Assembly: GCA_002897115.2 (NCBI GenBank)
Contig: BCIH01000002.1
Coordinates: 2,052,935 to 2,109,370, forward strand
Length of the DNA stretch: 56,436 bases
Direction of reading: 5' to 3'
From: Prototheca cutis
Taxonomy: Eukaryota > Chlorophyta > Trebouxiophyceae > Chlorellales > Chlorellaceae
Program-made: the position numbers and the translations under genes
Part shown: one piece after another, positions 11,385 to 22,988 of the stretch
Layout: every line of letters begins with the position of its first letter
How positions within the stretch are numbered: position 1 is the first letter of the stretch
Notes under the pieces: generated by a model
Told to the model about the DNA's origin: nothing
Database searches by the model: none
The model's input: only the letters and a program-made list of their open reading frames with translations

Positions 11385-13253
11385 ATGTGCCGAACGAACC
11401 GGGCGGAGAAGCGGGGAGCCCTGGCACTGCAGGTCGACAGCTTTCCCAGGGTGGCCACGCTGCATCGAGGTCAAAACTCGGTGGTCTACAGGTCGGCGAC
11501 CCCGGATGGGACAACTGTGGTCGCAAAGAGATATCACATCCATGCCATGAGTGGTAGGGAGCTTGACGCCATGCGCAAGGAGGTGGGTCCGCGTCGACTG
11601 TTGGGCAGCGCTGGGGCAAGTGCCGGCTGCCCGACTAGGAGAGTTCTCGGGTGGGCCTGTCCCGCGGCCCTGCGGCGATGCATGCCAAGCACTAGAATGC
11701 ACTGGATCGTACAAAATTTTCGATACATTCACACTCCATCACAGGTGCGATTGTTACAAGCCGCACAGAGCGTGCCGGGCGTGATCCGCCTGCTCGATGC
11801 CCGGGAGACGGCGCTGTCGGCCTGCCTGGTCATGGTAAGCTGTGTGAAAGCTGCGCTGCATGGTATGCGCCCAATGAAATGGTAATGCAATACTTACATT
11901 GTATTCCAATCTCCCGCACCTCTCCTCCAGGAGGACTGCCATGGGGGGGACCTGTTCTCCCGCATGCACAGCGGTGGAGCATTGTCGCAGGAGTGGATCG
12001 TGGGCGCGGTGATCCGGCCTCTGCTGGCCACGCTGGCTTCGCTGCATGCAACTGGCATCGTGCACCGCGACATCAAGCCCGAAAACATCCTGATGGATGC
12101 CGCGGGCGGCATCCGCCTGGGTGATTTCGGCCTTTCCATCAACCAGCTGGAGGAAATTCCCTTTCTCCGTGCGGGCACGCTCGACTACATGGCCCCAGAG
12201 GTCTGTGTGTGTGGGTTGTAGGGGGGTGGGTTAAAGTGCAACCTAGGGTCAGTCTGTGCCAGTCTGCCACTGCACACTCAACATCAAGAGCCAGACCCGC
12301 CATTCAAATGTTTCAGATCGTGAAGAGTAAGAGTCGCGGCGACAATTCGCTCTGGGAGAGCCCGTGCACAACTAGAGCGGACTTGGACAAGTGTAGCATC
12401 TCACCTTACAATGAAAAGGTACATGCGCTTGATTGTCGGGCTGCAATAGTGGTGCTGCTCGGAAAATCTGCATGCCAGACCCCGGTTGTCATTCGTAGTG
12501 GGCTGGTGAGGGCCCCCAACGCTACACCACTGACTTCTCTCAAACCTCTTCTCATCGCCGCCGACCCAGGTGGACACCTGGGCAGTGGGCGTGCTGGCGT
12601 ACGAGCTGCTGACGGGGCAGGCCCCCTTTTTCTCGCCCAGTCCGCGGCGCACACTGGACAACATTGCTTCGGGGCGCGAGCCCTACATCCCCGCCTGCCT
12701 GGCGGGTACGCATGCTGAGGATTTCGTCCTCCGGGCACTGACCCATGACCCCAGCGCACGGCCCTCAGCACTCGACCTTTTAAGCCATGCGTGGGTCGCC
12801 TGCGCCGTGGCCACAAGTCCGCTGTCCCGGGGCCCGGCCACGCCGCCGCAGGTTGCGGACCCGGCGCCACGCCAGCCCTCCGAGGAGGCCGCGCCAGCCA
12901 GAGCGACAGTCGCGCTGCGCCGACCCCGGCACTCCCTGCTGAACATCCCCGTGCTACCTGCGGGTGCCGTCGATGGTGGGGCTGGGAGAGGAGTCGTCGC
13001 CGCAACTTCGCAGGATGATATCAACAACGCGACGACACAGGACAGCTTCTCAGCCGCAGACGACATCATCGACACACTGCATACGCTGCTGCTGCACAAC
13101 GCTGATGATGAGGCAGGCGTTGCAGCAGCACCTATGGCGCATCAGCGCCAATCACAGGCTGGCGGCGGCTGTGGCCTGTTGGCGGCGGGGTCGGTGCGGG
13201 AACTCGAGCGCACGCTCCGCGCCCCCGCGCTCGCGCATGCCTCCACCATTTGA
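11385..13253 (+). CDS. Serine/threonine protein kinase, subfamily uncertain
   Basis: Five exons: 11385-11582, 11745-11834, 11931-12200, 12317-12418 and 12570-13253. All introns are phase 0 GT-AG; the product is 447 residues. The kinase domain fills the first ~290 residues: a divergent glycine loop HRGQNSVVY, VVAKRY with the ATP lysine, GIVHRDIKPENILMD with the catalytic Asp, LGDFGLS, GTLDYMAPE, and VDTWAVGVLAYELLTGQAPF. The YNEKVDTWAVGVL turn recalls Aurora-like and related calcium-independent kinases. The canonical GxGxxG is degraded to GQNSVV. The C-terminal ~150 residues are Ala/Arg/Pro/Asp-rich with no recognised domain. The fourth exon is a short Ser/Asp/Lys-rich insert between the APE motif and helix F. 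No specific orthologue is claimed. Confidence 0.88.
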
Positions 13254-13686
13254 AACATTTATTTTTATGCTGACTCGGTTGAGAGAGCAACCATTCATTC
13301 ATCCCGACGATGTCTCATGCCAAACCACTGGATTGCCTACGATACACTCACAAAACCCGTGCCGGACGATAGTCGCCCCTGCGATCGATAAAAAATGTGT
13401 GTGCTCATTAAAATAGATCATCTTTGATATTGCAGATTCATACCAGCCTCGCGCTGTTGCATTGTAAGTAGCCCGCAGAGGGTGGTCCAAGGGAGGTCCA
13501 CGTGATCCCCACCAGGCCTCGGAGCTTCATTCAAATTCTCCTGCGTGCCACCTGTACGCTGGAACCTCGAGATGGTCACCAGCATGTGCACACACCAGGC
13601 ATGATCTGCGCGCATGTCTTCATGACAGTACATTTCTAACCACTTCGAGTGTCGGGCGGGTAAGATACCGCGCGGCACCGGGCATC
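13254..13686. other. Intergenic region
   Basis: 433 bp between the kinase and SCC3 genes on the same strand. It holds presumed 3' UTR and promoter. No other feature was seen. Confidence 0.5.
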
Positions 13687-15166
13687 ATGGTTCGCACTCG
13701 GGAGCGCCGGTCTGCGGTGAACTATGAAGAGAGCAGCGACGAGTGAGTGCCTTGCATGGCGCATGTTAGGGGTGCATGCTGCTCATGGACAATCATGGCA
13801 TCACCTGTGCTCAGTTTCGGATATTCGACGTGGCATCGCAGATCGCAGGGCTCGGGCAGTGAGGGTGAGGAGGCAGCACCGCAGGTGGAGCGCAGCAGGA
13901 GGCCGAGAACAAAGGTGCGGGCTACCGCAGCCATGCCACACACACATATTATTTTTTGGATTCTATTGTGTCCTGAAAAGGATTCATGTCCTTTCTATCC
14001 CCTTGCCCAGGCCGTGAAGGCGCCTGGGCCAGGCATGGCTGCAGCCAAGCGCCGGCCGCTCATCCTGGCTCCCGTCATCCCCGCCGAGTCACTGCTTGGT
14101 ACGTATGCAGGGTGACCCTGCCGACGTGCTATATCCGTTTGAATTGCTCAGGCGGCACAATTGCAACCTGCGATCAACCCCCTCCACCATGCACACAGGG
14201 CAACTGAAGCAGCCCGGCACGGCACCAGCCGAGACGGCCACGGCCTGGGTCCTGCGCTACGGCGTCCAACGTGCTGAAGCCACCGCAGAGCTCCTCACTT
14301 TCCTGCTCGAGGTCCGTCCGGTTGCAGTGGTTGTAGGGCTTGATGCAGTGGCCTGGGGGAATGGTGCATGCACAGTGTGTTTTGTGTGTGCATGTACACA
14401 TGGGCACGTTATCACCAGACGAAGCCACAATCGCCAACGAGTGGATGGTCACCAACCCCGAAACCCGCTGCAGGCGAGCGGCGCGCTGGGACTGACCGTG
14501 ACTGCCCAGGATGTGGAGCAAGCTTCCGCCGATGACATTCGCCGCAGGGCTGATGAGCTCGCGGTGAAGGTGCGTGCGTTGGTGGGTGGGTCGGTGAAAG
14601 GGGTCTGGGGCGTGAGAATGCAACGTGGAGTTGACCTGCTCGTGTGAGAGGCATTCCATCCCAGTCGCTGTTTCGACATTGACGGAGTGTGGGTTGAGGG
14701 TGTTTGGAATTCGGCCGGAGCACCGCTCAGGTCATGCCTTTTCACAGGGCCCCCGCTCCCCTGCACGCAGGTGGGCCTGGTGCCCCAGTTTGCGGGCAAA
14801 GGCCAGCGCGCCTTTCAGCCGGCATACCTAGAGTTTTGGGGCGCCCTGGTCCGTGAGGCGCGTCATTGTGCCTGTGGTGTGTGTGTTGTTCGGGGCGTGG
14901 GTGGGTGGGCGGATGGATGGGGGACAGAGCAAGTCGCCCCGATGTGTGCAGGTTTCTCACAGGATGCAAATCCAGACATGGACTTTATTGGACTCCAGCT
15001 GCCCTCTGTGGACGCTGCCGCAAGCCCCAACCACACCGGATCGCGTCTTTCACAGGCCGGGCAGACGGGCGTGTTGTATGACCAGTTCCTGCTGGACCGC
15101 TTGTGTAACACCGTCGTCTCCCTCAGCACGTGAGTTAGGGTCGGAATGTGTGCTGCTGTGTTTTTT

Positions 15167-15213
<47 letters not shown>

Positions 15214-18200
15214 CGGGGGGTGTACAGCCCCACATAAACCCGGTGTGTGTGGGGAGGGTGTGAGAGACACAGGACCCAGAGCAATCCCACGGTTTGGATG
15301 CGGATCGGGAACAAACTACGCAGGTGCGGCTGTTGGTGGCATTTTCTTCTCTTTCTTTTGGGGGGGGGGGGGGGGGGGGGGGGGGTCTTGGGTGCTGGGG
15401 GAGGCGGTGGCTGATGATGCTTGCATGCGCTCTCCCCCGGATGCCATGCCCCATTTCCAGCCATCACCTGGTCCTCCCTATCCCTGTCTACTCTTCCCTC
15501 CTCCCTCTCCCCCCTCCCCGGCCTCCAATCCCCCAACACGCAACGAAAACCATGAAACAGGTCTGCGGTGCGCGAGTTTCGGAACATCGCGACACTGACG
15601 GGCGTTCAGCTGGTGAGCAGCTGCCTGCAGGTCTGCGCGGCACTGCAGGAGGAGCGGGCCGCTGCGGAGCGTGGCGGGGAGCGCCGGCGCCGCGGCGGCA
15701 AGAGCACTGCTGCTTCGGCGCTCGAGCCGCCGGGCCCAACAGCCAGCTTGGCGTCGTCGCGGATTGGGGAGCTGTCGGCATACGCGGGGTCCCTGTTCTC
15801 CGGCGTCATGGCGCACCGTTTCCGTGACGTGTGCCCTGCAGTCAGAGCAACGGTGGTGGCAGGCCTGGGCGCCTGGGCGCTGCTGGCCCCCGCCAGCCAC
15901 ATGACTGACGCGCAGCTCAAGTACGTGGCCTGGGCGCTGTCGGACCGGGACGCCGGCGTCCGCGCCGCGGCGGTCGAGGCGCTGGCCGCGCTGCTGAGCC
16001 GGCCGGGCAACGTCGCGCCGCTGCGTCCCTTTGCGCGCCGGTTTGCGCCGCGGTTTCTCGAAATGGCCGACGACGTCGACGACGACGTCGCTGTGAGGGC
16101 GGTGAGATGTCGTGGCGGTGGCGGATGGCTTGGTGCTTTGGAATGAGGGTCGGGGAGGGGGGTGTGCGGTGTGTGGAGACACGGCGGGGGGGGGGGGGGG
16201 GGGGGGTTGCCTGGGGTCCAGGTCGCGCCCTGCTCCTGGCAGCACCATGCCCGAATGCAAACGCATGCATGCAAGTCCACAGCGACAGCCAACCGAGCGC
16301 ATGCTGCAGATTCGGCTGCTGGCGCGGCTGGTGACGTGCCGGGCGATTGATGCTGATGCGCTGGGCTGCCCGCTGCGCCTGCTGTGCGACCCCGCGCCGG
16401 GCGTCCGCGCCGCGGCCGGCGGGCTGCTCGTGACCTGGCTCCAGCGAGGGGACGGCGGGGCCGCCGACGGCGGCATGCGTTCGACCGACGGCGGCACAAA
16501 ACCAGCGCCAGAGATCCAGCTGGCCCGACTGGGGACGGGGCTGCTCAGCGCCTGGCGTGAGGCCGGGCTGGGCAGTGGTGATGTGGCTGCCGACGACCCC
16601 GTCGCCGCGGCCGGGAGGCGGGAGCTGGCACGGCGTGCTGCTGCAGCCCTGATGCCGGCCTGCCCCTGGCTCGTCGACTGGGACCTGCTCGCGTCTGCGG
16701 TCCAGGACGGGTTTGCTGGTGGGACGGCGGGGGGCGACGGCGATGGAACGATCGGTGGCAATCAGGCCGCTGCAACGACAGCCACCCCGCACGAGGGCGC
16801 CGTGGCGGCGGCGGAGATCCTGGCCGTCGCGCTCGAGTGCTGCGCTGAGACCGCGGAGGGCAACGATGGCAACGGTACGACGACGACGGCAGAACCCTGC
16901 CGACCCGGCACAGCCACCACGCGTGCGGCGACGGCGGCCGCCGCGGCGCGGCAGGACGCGACGCTCGTGCTCCTGCGCCGGCTGCCGGGCCTGCTGGGGA
17001 ACAGCCGCCCAGGTGGGGCGGCGGCCGTGGGTCGCCTGGCAGGCGCAGCGGGCCTGCTCAAGCTGGAAGCCGCGGCACTGCTGCGGCGCGAGGCCGAGGC
17101 CGACACATTGGTGGCGGCGCTGCGCGACGCGTGGCGCCGGCACGCCTCGTCACGCACTGTCGGTGCGGCGGCCGCGGCGGCGCTGCGAGTCGTGGCGCGG
17201 ACGGGGCCCGGTCCCGTGCGGGTCGCGGCGCGTGCCGCGCTGGACGAAGCCGTGGATGGTGCGCTTCGAGTCCTGGAGGGACAGAGCAGGAGGAGTGGCG
17301 GCAGTGATGATGGGCGAGCCGACGGTTACAGCAGTTTGGAGGAGGAGGAGAAGGCCGAAGAGCTCGCAGCAGCCCTCGAATGTTTGGCAGCAGTGGGCGA
17401 GGTTGGAGCCGTGTCTGATGGCCAAGCTTCCAAGGCGTTGGAGCTCCTCTGCGAGCTGCTTGCTGCCGCACCGGCCTGGATCGAGGGAGAGTTTGTGGGC
17501 GTGAACGGTCGTAATGACGGCCATGGCGTTGAAGGTGCTGCCGCCAGCACAGCAAGGTGGGGTTCGTGGGAGGCAGCAGTGCGTGCGCTCCGTGCGACGC
17601 TGCTGTGCCGCCTGGCCGCCTGCCGAGGGAGCGGCGACTCTTCTAGAACCAGGTCCTCGCCCACGCAGCAGCTTCGGTCCATAGAGGCTCAGTGCGGAAG
17701 AGCGGTGACCCTGCTGGAGCGCATCCTGCTGGCCTGGGACGGGTGCCATGTGGTTGCAACGGATGGTGAGCGTGGGAGCCCAGGAAACCTCCCCGCGGCT
17801 GCCACCCGCCTCATCAACACGGTCTCCCTGACGCTGGCAGACCTGTACCTCCTGCTAGGGCGCAGCCTGCACAACAGCGCGCTGGAGGTGCTGGCACACG
17901 AGCCCAGCCCCCGGACACTGGACGCGCTGTGCCGGCGCGGGGAAGCCATGCTCCGCGAGTTGGCCGGCGGGGATGGAAATGCTCTTGTGCAGGCCAGGGA
18001 TGACAACGGCGACGGCGATGTTCACCCAATGCCACCACCACACAAGAGTGCCTCACCAGATGCAGCACTCCAGTTAGTGCACCGCATGGGACAGCTTGCA
18101 GCATTTGGCGCCGTTGCAAGCGCGCCACGGCTGGCGGGCTGGGTGCTGTCGTGCTGGGGCGCCGGCACAGATGGCTCGGAGGCAGCCGCCGTCAGTCGGA

Positions 18201-20156
18201 GCATTGATTCGGTCGCTGAGGACGTCGCGGCGAGGCTGCGGGCCGCGGCCGGTACGGGGGGGACAGGTGTCTCCGCCTGGGCGGACATCGTCCTGCGGGC
18301 GCTGGTGTTGGCCTGGCAGCGTGCCACTCCCGGCTGTCCTGGGGACGAGGAAGAAAATCGTGGAGCGAACCCCCCCCCGGCCACCACCGCTACCCCGGAC
18401 GAGGCCGAGCGTGACAGGCAGCTGCGGGCGTTCAATGCGCTGGCGCACCGTGCGGCGGCAGCCTGGGTCGCCGGCGGCGCCAACGTCCGCGCAGGAGCGG
18501 GGCCGGTGCTGCGCAGGGTGGTCGAGGCAGGGGCCGGCTGGGCCGTGCGTGGCGCTCCAAAGACAGCCGATTTCCTCATGGCACGCAGCCGCTCTTATTT
18601 TTCTGCGGGGGCGGTCCTTGGGTTTACATGCCAGAGGGGACATGGGGGAATGGCATTGGATTATTCCTGGGAAGCTTCTGGACGGGAACCAGCCTCTCGT
18701 TTGGCCGGGGATGGAAGCGCCCCAGCCCTTCCTCCTGCCAACTCACCCGAAACAACACCAAACCTCCCCCAGAACACTCAAATTTCCAGGGCATCGCGCA
18801 CTTTGTGACCAAGCTGCCTGCCGAGGAGGCCAGGGCTGCACTGGAGCACGTGCAACAGGACGCTGCCCGCGGTCCGTGACTTGCTTTGTTGGGGGCGATG
18901 GGTTGCCAGGAGGACCTGGACGACATGAATGGAGTTTTCATTGGTTTCCCCCGGAACTGCTCGTAACACACAAGCGCGCGGCCGTGCATGCATGGCCGTG
19001 CCAGAAGCCCTAGTCCCCCACACCCCTCACCACGCAGTCTGGCCAGACTGTGACGATGGCAGCACCGAGGCTGAGCTGTACCAGGACTTTTTGGAGCTGC
19101 TGGAGGAGCGAGTGAAAAAGGTGTGTCCTTGGATTGGTCTAGTTATCAATGTTGCGGTGTGAATTGTGTGTATTTTTTGTTTTGGGGAGGGGGAGAGAGG
19201 GGGGGAAGGGAGGGGGAAAGAGGGGGGGAAAGGGAGGAGGACAGGCTAGTGAACCCTAAGAAAATATCCCGATGTCATCGTCATCTCCTCCTCATCCTGT
19301 CATTCCCCTTCAACATTCCAATAGGGCGTGCTGCGGCCGGCGCTGAAGAAGAAGGGTGTGACGCCCCAGCAGATGCCCAATGGTGGGGACGAGGAGCGTG
19401 GGCCTGCAGGCACGCCCAGCGATGTGCCGGCAGGAGTGCCACCGGAGCGACGGCGCATCACATTTGACGGCGGCCTGCCTGAAGCATCACCCTCCCACTC
19501 CCTGCTCCGGCCACAACAGTCCTCTGGCTCCTCCGCTGAGGTATGTATGTGTGTGTGTGTGTGTGTGTGTGGTTGGGGGGGAGGGGGAGACGTGGACATT
19601 GCGCGAATCAATCAAAGCGTGACGACGAATGTGACAAATTTTACCCTGAATGGGTGGTGGAGATCCCTCTGGAGTGCCGTGATACGGCGGCCATGCTCCA
19701 AAGGCAAAATAGACAACCTGCATTTTCACACACACACACACACACACATACAAACCCCTGTGTCGCAGGGTGCTGAGGACGAATCCTTTGCGGCCGACGA
19801 CGATGACCTGGCGCACTCGCCCTCCAGCGTGCTCGAGTCCCTGGCCGGGCCGGTTGAGGATGAGGACATGGTGCGGAGGGACGATGGGGAGGCTGCTAGA
19901 GTGGTGGGATTGTGTGTGTGGGGGGGGTGTTGCTCAGTTGTATGGCATGCGCTTGTGTATCTGGCGTGTCCCGCAGCCGAACGGTACCAGACACAGCTGC
20001 GTTGATGGCCGCAAACCACCATTATCATCCATCCACGCATCACAGGTTGAGGTGCAGAGCCCTGTCATGGATGACATCATCATGGACGAGGCTGAGGAGC
20101 CCATGCCGCAGGAGGAGGCGCCCCGAGCCTTCCGTGCCGCGCGCCGGCGGCGGTAG
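13687..20156 (+). CDS. SCC3: Cohesin subunit SCC3/STAG
   Basis: Fourteen exons: 13687-13742, 13842-13914, 14011-14098, 14199-14311, 14474-14569, 14771-14857, 15056-15129, 15561-16101, 16310-18613, 18790-18871, 19038-19120, 19325-19540, 19769-19903 and 20046-20156. They give 1352 residues. SCC3/STAG binds the kleisin of the cohesin ring and DNA in sister-chromatid cohesion. Supporting motifs: an acidic-basic N-terminus, the STAG-domain run FWGALVRE-AGQTGVLYDQFLLDRL, SAVREFRNIATLTGVQLV, the coiled/basic RGGERRRRGGKS, then SSRIGELSAYAGSLFSGVMAHRFRDV and HEAT-like repeats (VRAAAVEALAALL). Near the C-terminus is GIAHFVTKLPAEEARAALE. Exon 9 is unusually long (768 codons) and Ala/Arg-rich. The intron after FWGALVRE needs a GC donor (GAG|GCGCGT) to keep the conserved spacing. 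Introns 7 and 8 carry long G runs. The tail is acidic and ends in an Arg cluster. Confidence 0.88.
15169..15213. repeat. 45-nt poly-G in SCC3 intron 7
   Basis: A pure G run preceded by a T8 tract, in the intron between the exons ending SLST and starting SAVREF. A second run of 26 G lies in the same intron. Confidence 0.95.
15360..15385. repeat. 26-nt poly-G in SCC3 intron 7
   Basis: The second pure G run of the same SCC3 intron, following a TTTCTTTTG stretch. Confidence 0.95.
16186..16206. repeat. 21-nt poly-G in SCC3 intron 8
   Basis: A pure G run in the intron between the DVAVRA and IRLLARL exons. Confidence 0.9.
19541..19572. repeat. (GT)n microsatellite at SCC3 intron 12 donor
   Basis: The GT dinucleotide repeat begins at the GAG|GTATGT donor. 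A matching (CA)n tract lies at 19727-19749 near the acceptor end of the same intron. The pre-mRNA could therefore form a GU/CA-paired stem across the intron. Confidence 0.85.
19727..19749. repeat. (CA)n microsatellite near SCC3 intron 12 acceptor
   Basis: Alternating CA close upstream of the acceptor at 19768. It is complementary to the GT tract at the donor end of this intron. Confidence 0.85.
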
Positions 20157-20533
20157 GCGGTCAAGGACAACCGTAAGGCACCCCGCTCCAAGAATGGGGC
20201 GTCCATTTCAATCTTGCATCGCCACACGAGCGAACGATTTTAGCTTGATGATGTGCCCGATTTCCCGACCCATTTTCTGACAACTGTATAAATAATATAT
20301 ATTTTTACTCGAATTTGTAAGTCTACCCGACAAAAGTGATCGTAAGACTGATTGAGGCCAAATTTGGACGACGGCAGGCACGCCGTCCATCGGCATCTCG
20401 CATCGCAAAGTGAAGACTCACTCAGTGTTTACCGAACTCATCGCACACGGTGTCGAGTGCATGAGCAATGTGTAGTTTCGTGCTGAAACGCGACACCTGA
20501 GAGAGCCACAGGAGACCTGATCGGCAGCCAGCC
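20157..20533. other. Intergenic region
   Basis: 377 bp between SCC3 and ZNHIT2. A TGTAA motif, the usual green-algal polyadenylation signal, lies at 20316-20320, about 160 nt after the SCC3 stop, in an AT-richer patch. That fits the SCC3 3' end. Confidence 0.5.
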
Positions 20534-20942
20534 ATGACAGTGACCTGTCAAGTGTGAGTGGGAACTGCCCTGCAAGACTTCACGCCCGGGTTTGGATCGA
20601 TCGTTCCTCTGGATGTCCATTATTTCACCGTTCCACTGGTACCACAGTTGTCTCATAGAAACCCCAAGCCCTGCACGCTCGTTGCAGGTGTGGAAAGGAC
20701 CGGGCGGCCTACACCTGTCCCAGGTGCAGTGTCAAATATTGCTCAACGGCATGCTACGCCCAGCACTCGAGCACATGCACCGAGTCATTTTACAGGTGGG
20801 TCTTCAAAGGGCGTTGTTTGGGGGGTTGGCATTATGCCCGTAACATTTTGTGCATTGCTGGACTGAGCGATTCCCAGCTGGAGCGGGCAAGATACCCCAG
20901 GCACCTCGCACGCCCCAGCCACAAGTTTCCACCCTCATCCCA

Positions 20943-20991
<49 letters not shown>

Positions 20992-21743
20992 CCTACACAC
21001 CGCCACATGCAGGGACAATGCCATCGAGAGCCTCAAGTCTATCAAGGCCAGTGAGCAGCAGCAGCAGCAGATGCAAGAGATTCTTGAACGGCTGTATAAG
21101 GCAGAGATCGAGGACGATGAGGCGTCCACGTCTGGAGGCAGCGGTGATGACAATGATGAGGAGGCCATCACCTCTGGGGCAGTGCTGTCTAAGGAAACTG
21201 CGAGGAAGCTGCTGGCGCGGGTGGGTGGGCAAGCAAGTGCTGTTGGGTGAGGTGGAGGGCCTTTGAGTCGATCGGTCAGTTGTGTAGCCTAAGATGGCAT
21301 TGCTGCTGAGAAGATGAAGGTTCAGCCACAAAGGTGTCACATTGATCAAAAGTGGTCGTGAAAAGGTACATAATCTAGACACACCATTCCATCCACCCTT
21401 TTCCCTCACACACTTTGCTGTCACAGATGGAGGCCACCGGGGAGCTGACCGTGGACGAAACAGATTTGACCCCGGTAGAGCTGGCGGCGTTCCATGCAGC
21501 TCTGGAGCGGGGCGACCTGTCCCATGCGGTGCTAGAGTGGACTCCCTGGTGGCACTCTGCAATGGCTGCAGAGGTCGTCCTTGGAAAGGACGGGATGGCC
21601 TTGATCCGATCGGGTATATTTGGGTTGCATGCACTGGGAGAGGGTGGATGGTCCAGACACGCACCTGGGGTTCACCGGCATCAGCATGCGAACTGTACCA
21701 ACCTGCGCCTGCTGGTCCTGGTAGAAAAGAGTACTCGAACAGG

Positions 21744-21784
<41 letters not shown>

Positions 21785-22686
21785 ACACACACACACCATT
21801 TCCATGGCAGCAGTAGCGACAACCAGTGATGCGCTGGAGGACCAGGTCGTTCAAGGAAACAATGGAACGAGCCATTCTGCATCAACCCCTGCATCCTGGC
21901 CGGCAGGCCTTCCTCCTCCGCCAGCCAGGCCATTGTTACCGCTGTCGGCTCTGACCAAGGCGTCGCCATCTCCGCTGCTGCCCTTCATCCTGATCCAATT
22001 GCTGTTTGCCTACTGCGCGGTGATGCGGCGGCAGAACGGTGAGCCGGGAACTGATCCGGAAGCTGCTGGGCAGCTGCTGCTCGACCTGTGGCCCCCGGGC
22101 AGTGCCGAGCCGCCAGCCGACCCGGGGGCGGCAGCACAGGCTTGCATGGCTGCCGCCAGCACCGCAGCCCGCGGGCCAGAAGCCCGGGGTCTTGCCATTC
22201 TTGCCCTGCAGGACGTTGCAGACCTGCTGCGGCTGGGACGCACTGCGCTCATCCTGGCACTCACTGATTTAACTCGCCTGACGGCGGATGTTCGGTCTCA
22301 TCTGGAGCATGAAATGAATGCTGGGGACGAAAAGCCCTCGCGCTTGGCCAAGGTGCGGGGCATGCTCCGTGTTCTTTTTTGTTGAGGAAGCAGACTGGAC
22401 GATTGTTGTTCGTTATTTGACACCAAGCGCTTGTATGCATCAACTCCGACAGCCTTGTTGGCCTACCGTTCTCCAGGCGCGCAAGGCGGCGCTGCGACAG
22501 TTGTCCGTGGCTGAGAAGAAGCTCGTGTTTTTCCTTGCTTGGATCGGCGAGGGCCTGACAGACTGGGATGATCTGTCCACGATTGCAAGCTTGCTGGAAG
22601 CGTGTGCTGCCGCGGAGCTGGCCAGAACAACCCCGGCAGCAACCCCAGAGCCACCAAAGCAGCAGCCCAGAATTGTAGAATTGTAA
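20534..22686 (+). CDS. ZNHIT2: ZNHIT2-like zinc-finger HIT protein
   Basis: Six exons: 20534-20553 (only 20 nt), 20688-20795, 21013-21220, 21427-21613, 21811-22352 and 22477-22686. They give 424 residues. The tiny first exon supplies MTVTCQ plus two bases, so the first zinc-binding pair (CQVC) straddles intron 1. The HIT finger continues YTCPRCSVKYCSTACY and CTESFYR. Next come a helical QEILERLY segment, an acidic EDDEASTSGGSGDDNDEE stretch, LTPVELAAFHAALERGDLS, WTPWWH, SALTKASPSPLLPFILIQLLFAYC, LLRLGRTALILALTDL and AEKKLVFFLAWI. These are the successive landmarks of ZNHIT2. The family works with R2TP/HSP90 in assembling snRNP and other complexes. The introns flanking exon 3 and between exons 4 and 5 hold 47-nt and 39-nt C runs. 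Confidence 0.92.
20944..20990. repeat. 47-nt poly-C in ZNHIT2 intron 2
   Basis: A pure C run 22 nt before the acceptor at 21012. It serves as, or replaces, the polypyrimidine tract of this intron. Confidence 0.95.
21746..21784. repeat. 39-nt poly-C in ZNHIT2 intron 4
   Basis: A pure C run followed by (AC)n, 25 nt upstream of the acceptor at 21810. Again it occupies the polypyrimidine-tract position. Confidence 0.95.
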
Positions 22687-22988
22687 GATCGTGCACTTCT
22701 GAGACACTTGTGTAGAAACTGGTGGTGAGGCTATGATTGTGATCTGGCCTAGAAATGCGGCGCTTGGGACCCCAGAAGATTGGTGTGCGTTGGGGTGCGT
22801 GTTTGGCGCCGACGATGGGCCGGAACGGCAGCCGTGTTCAAAAACTGCGGAAAATCTTGGCTGCATCGCGATGATCGTGATCCCATCAGAGCACGTTGCG
22901 CAGGCCCGCAGGGCCATCACTCTCTGACCATTTGCGAATATTCAACCCAAAGAAATTATAGTACGGATCATTCAGTGTATTCAGCGTT
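22687..22988. other. Intergenic region
   Basis: About 300 bp between ZNHIT2 and the ATL-like gene. It becomes AT-richer just before the ATG at 22989. No other element was seen. Confidence 0.5.

Noticed and set aside
14951..15055. Possible extra SCC3 exon (FSQDANPDMDFIGLQLPSVD)
   Set aside because: It would insert an unrelated segment into the conserved FWGALVRE-AGQTGVLYD block; the GC-AG intron model keeps the family spacing.
15478..17143. Several long minus-strand frames opposite SCC3
   Set aside because: Shadow frames of the Ala/Arg-rich SCC3 exons; Pro/Ala/Arg-only composition and no homology.
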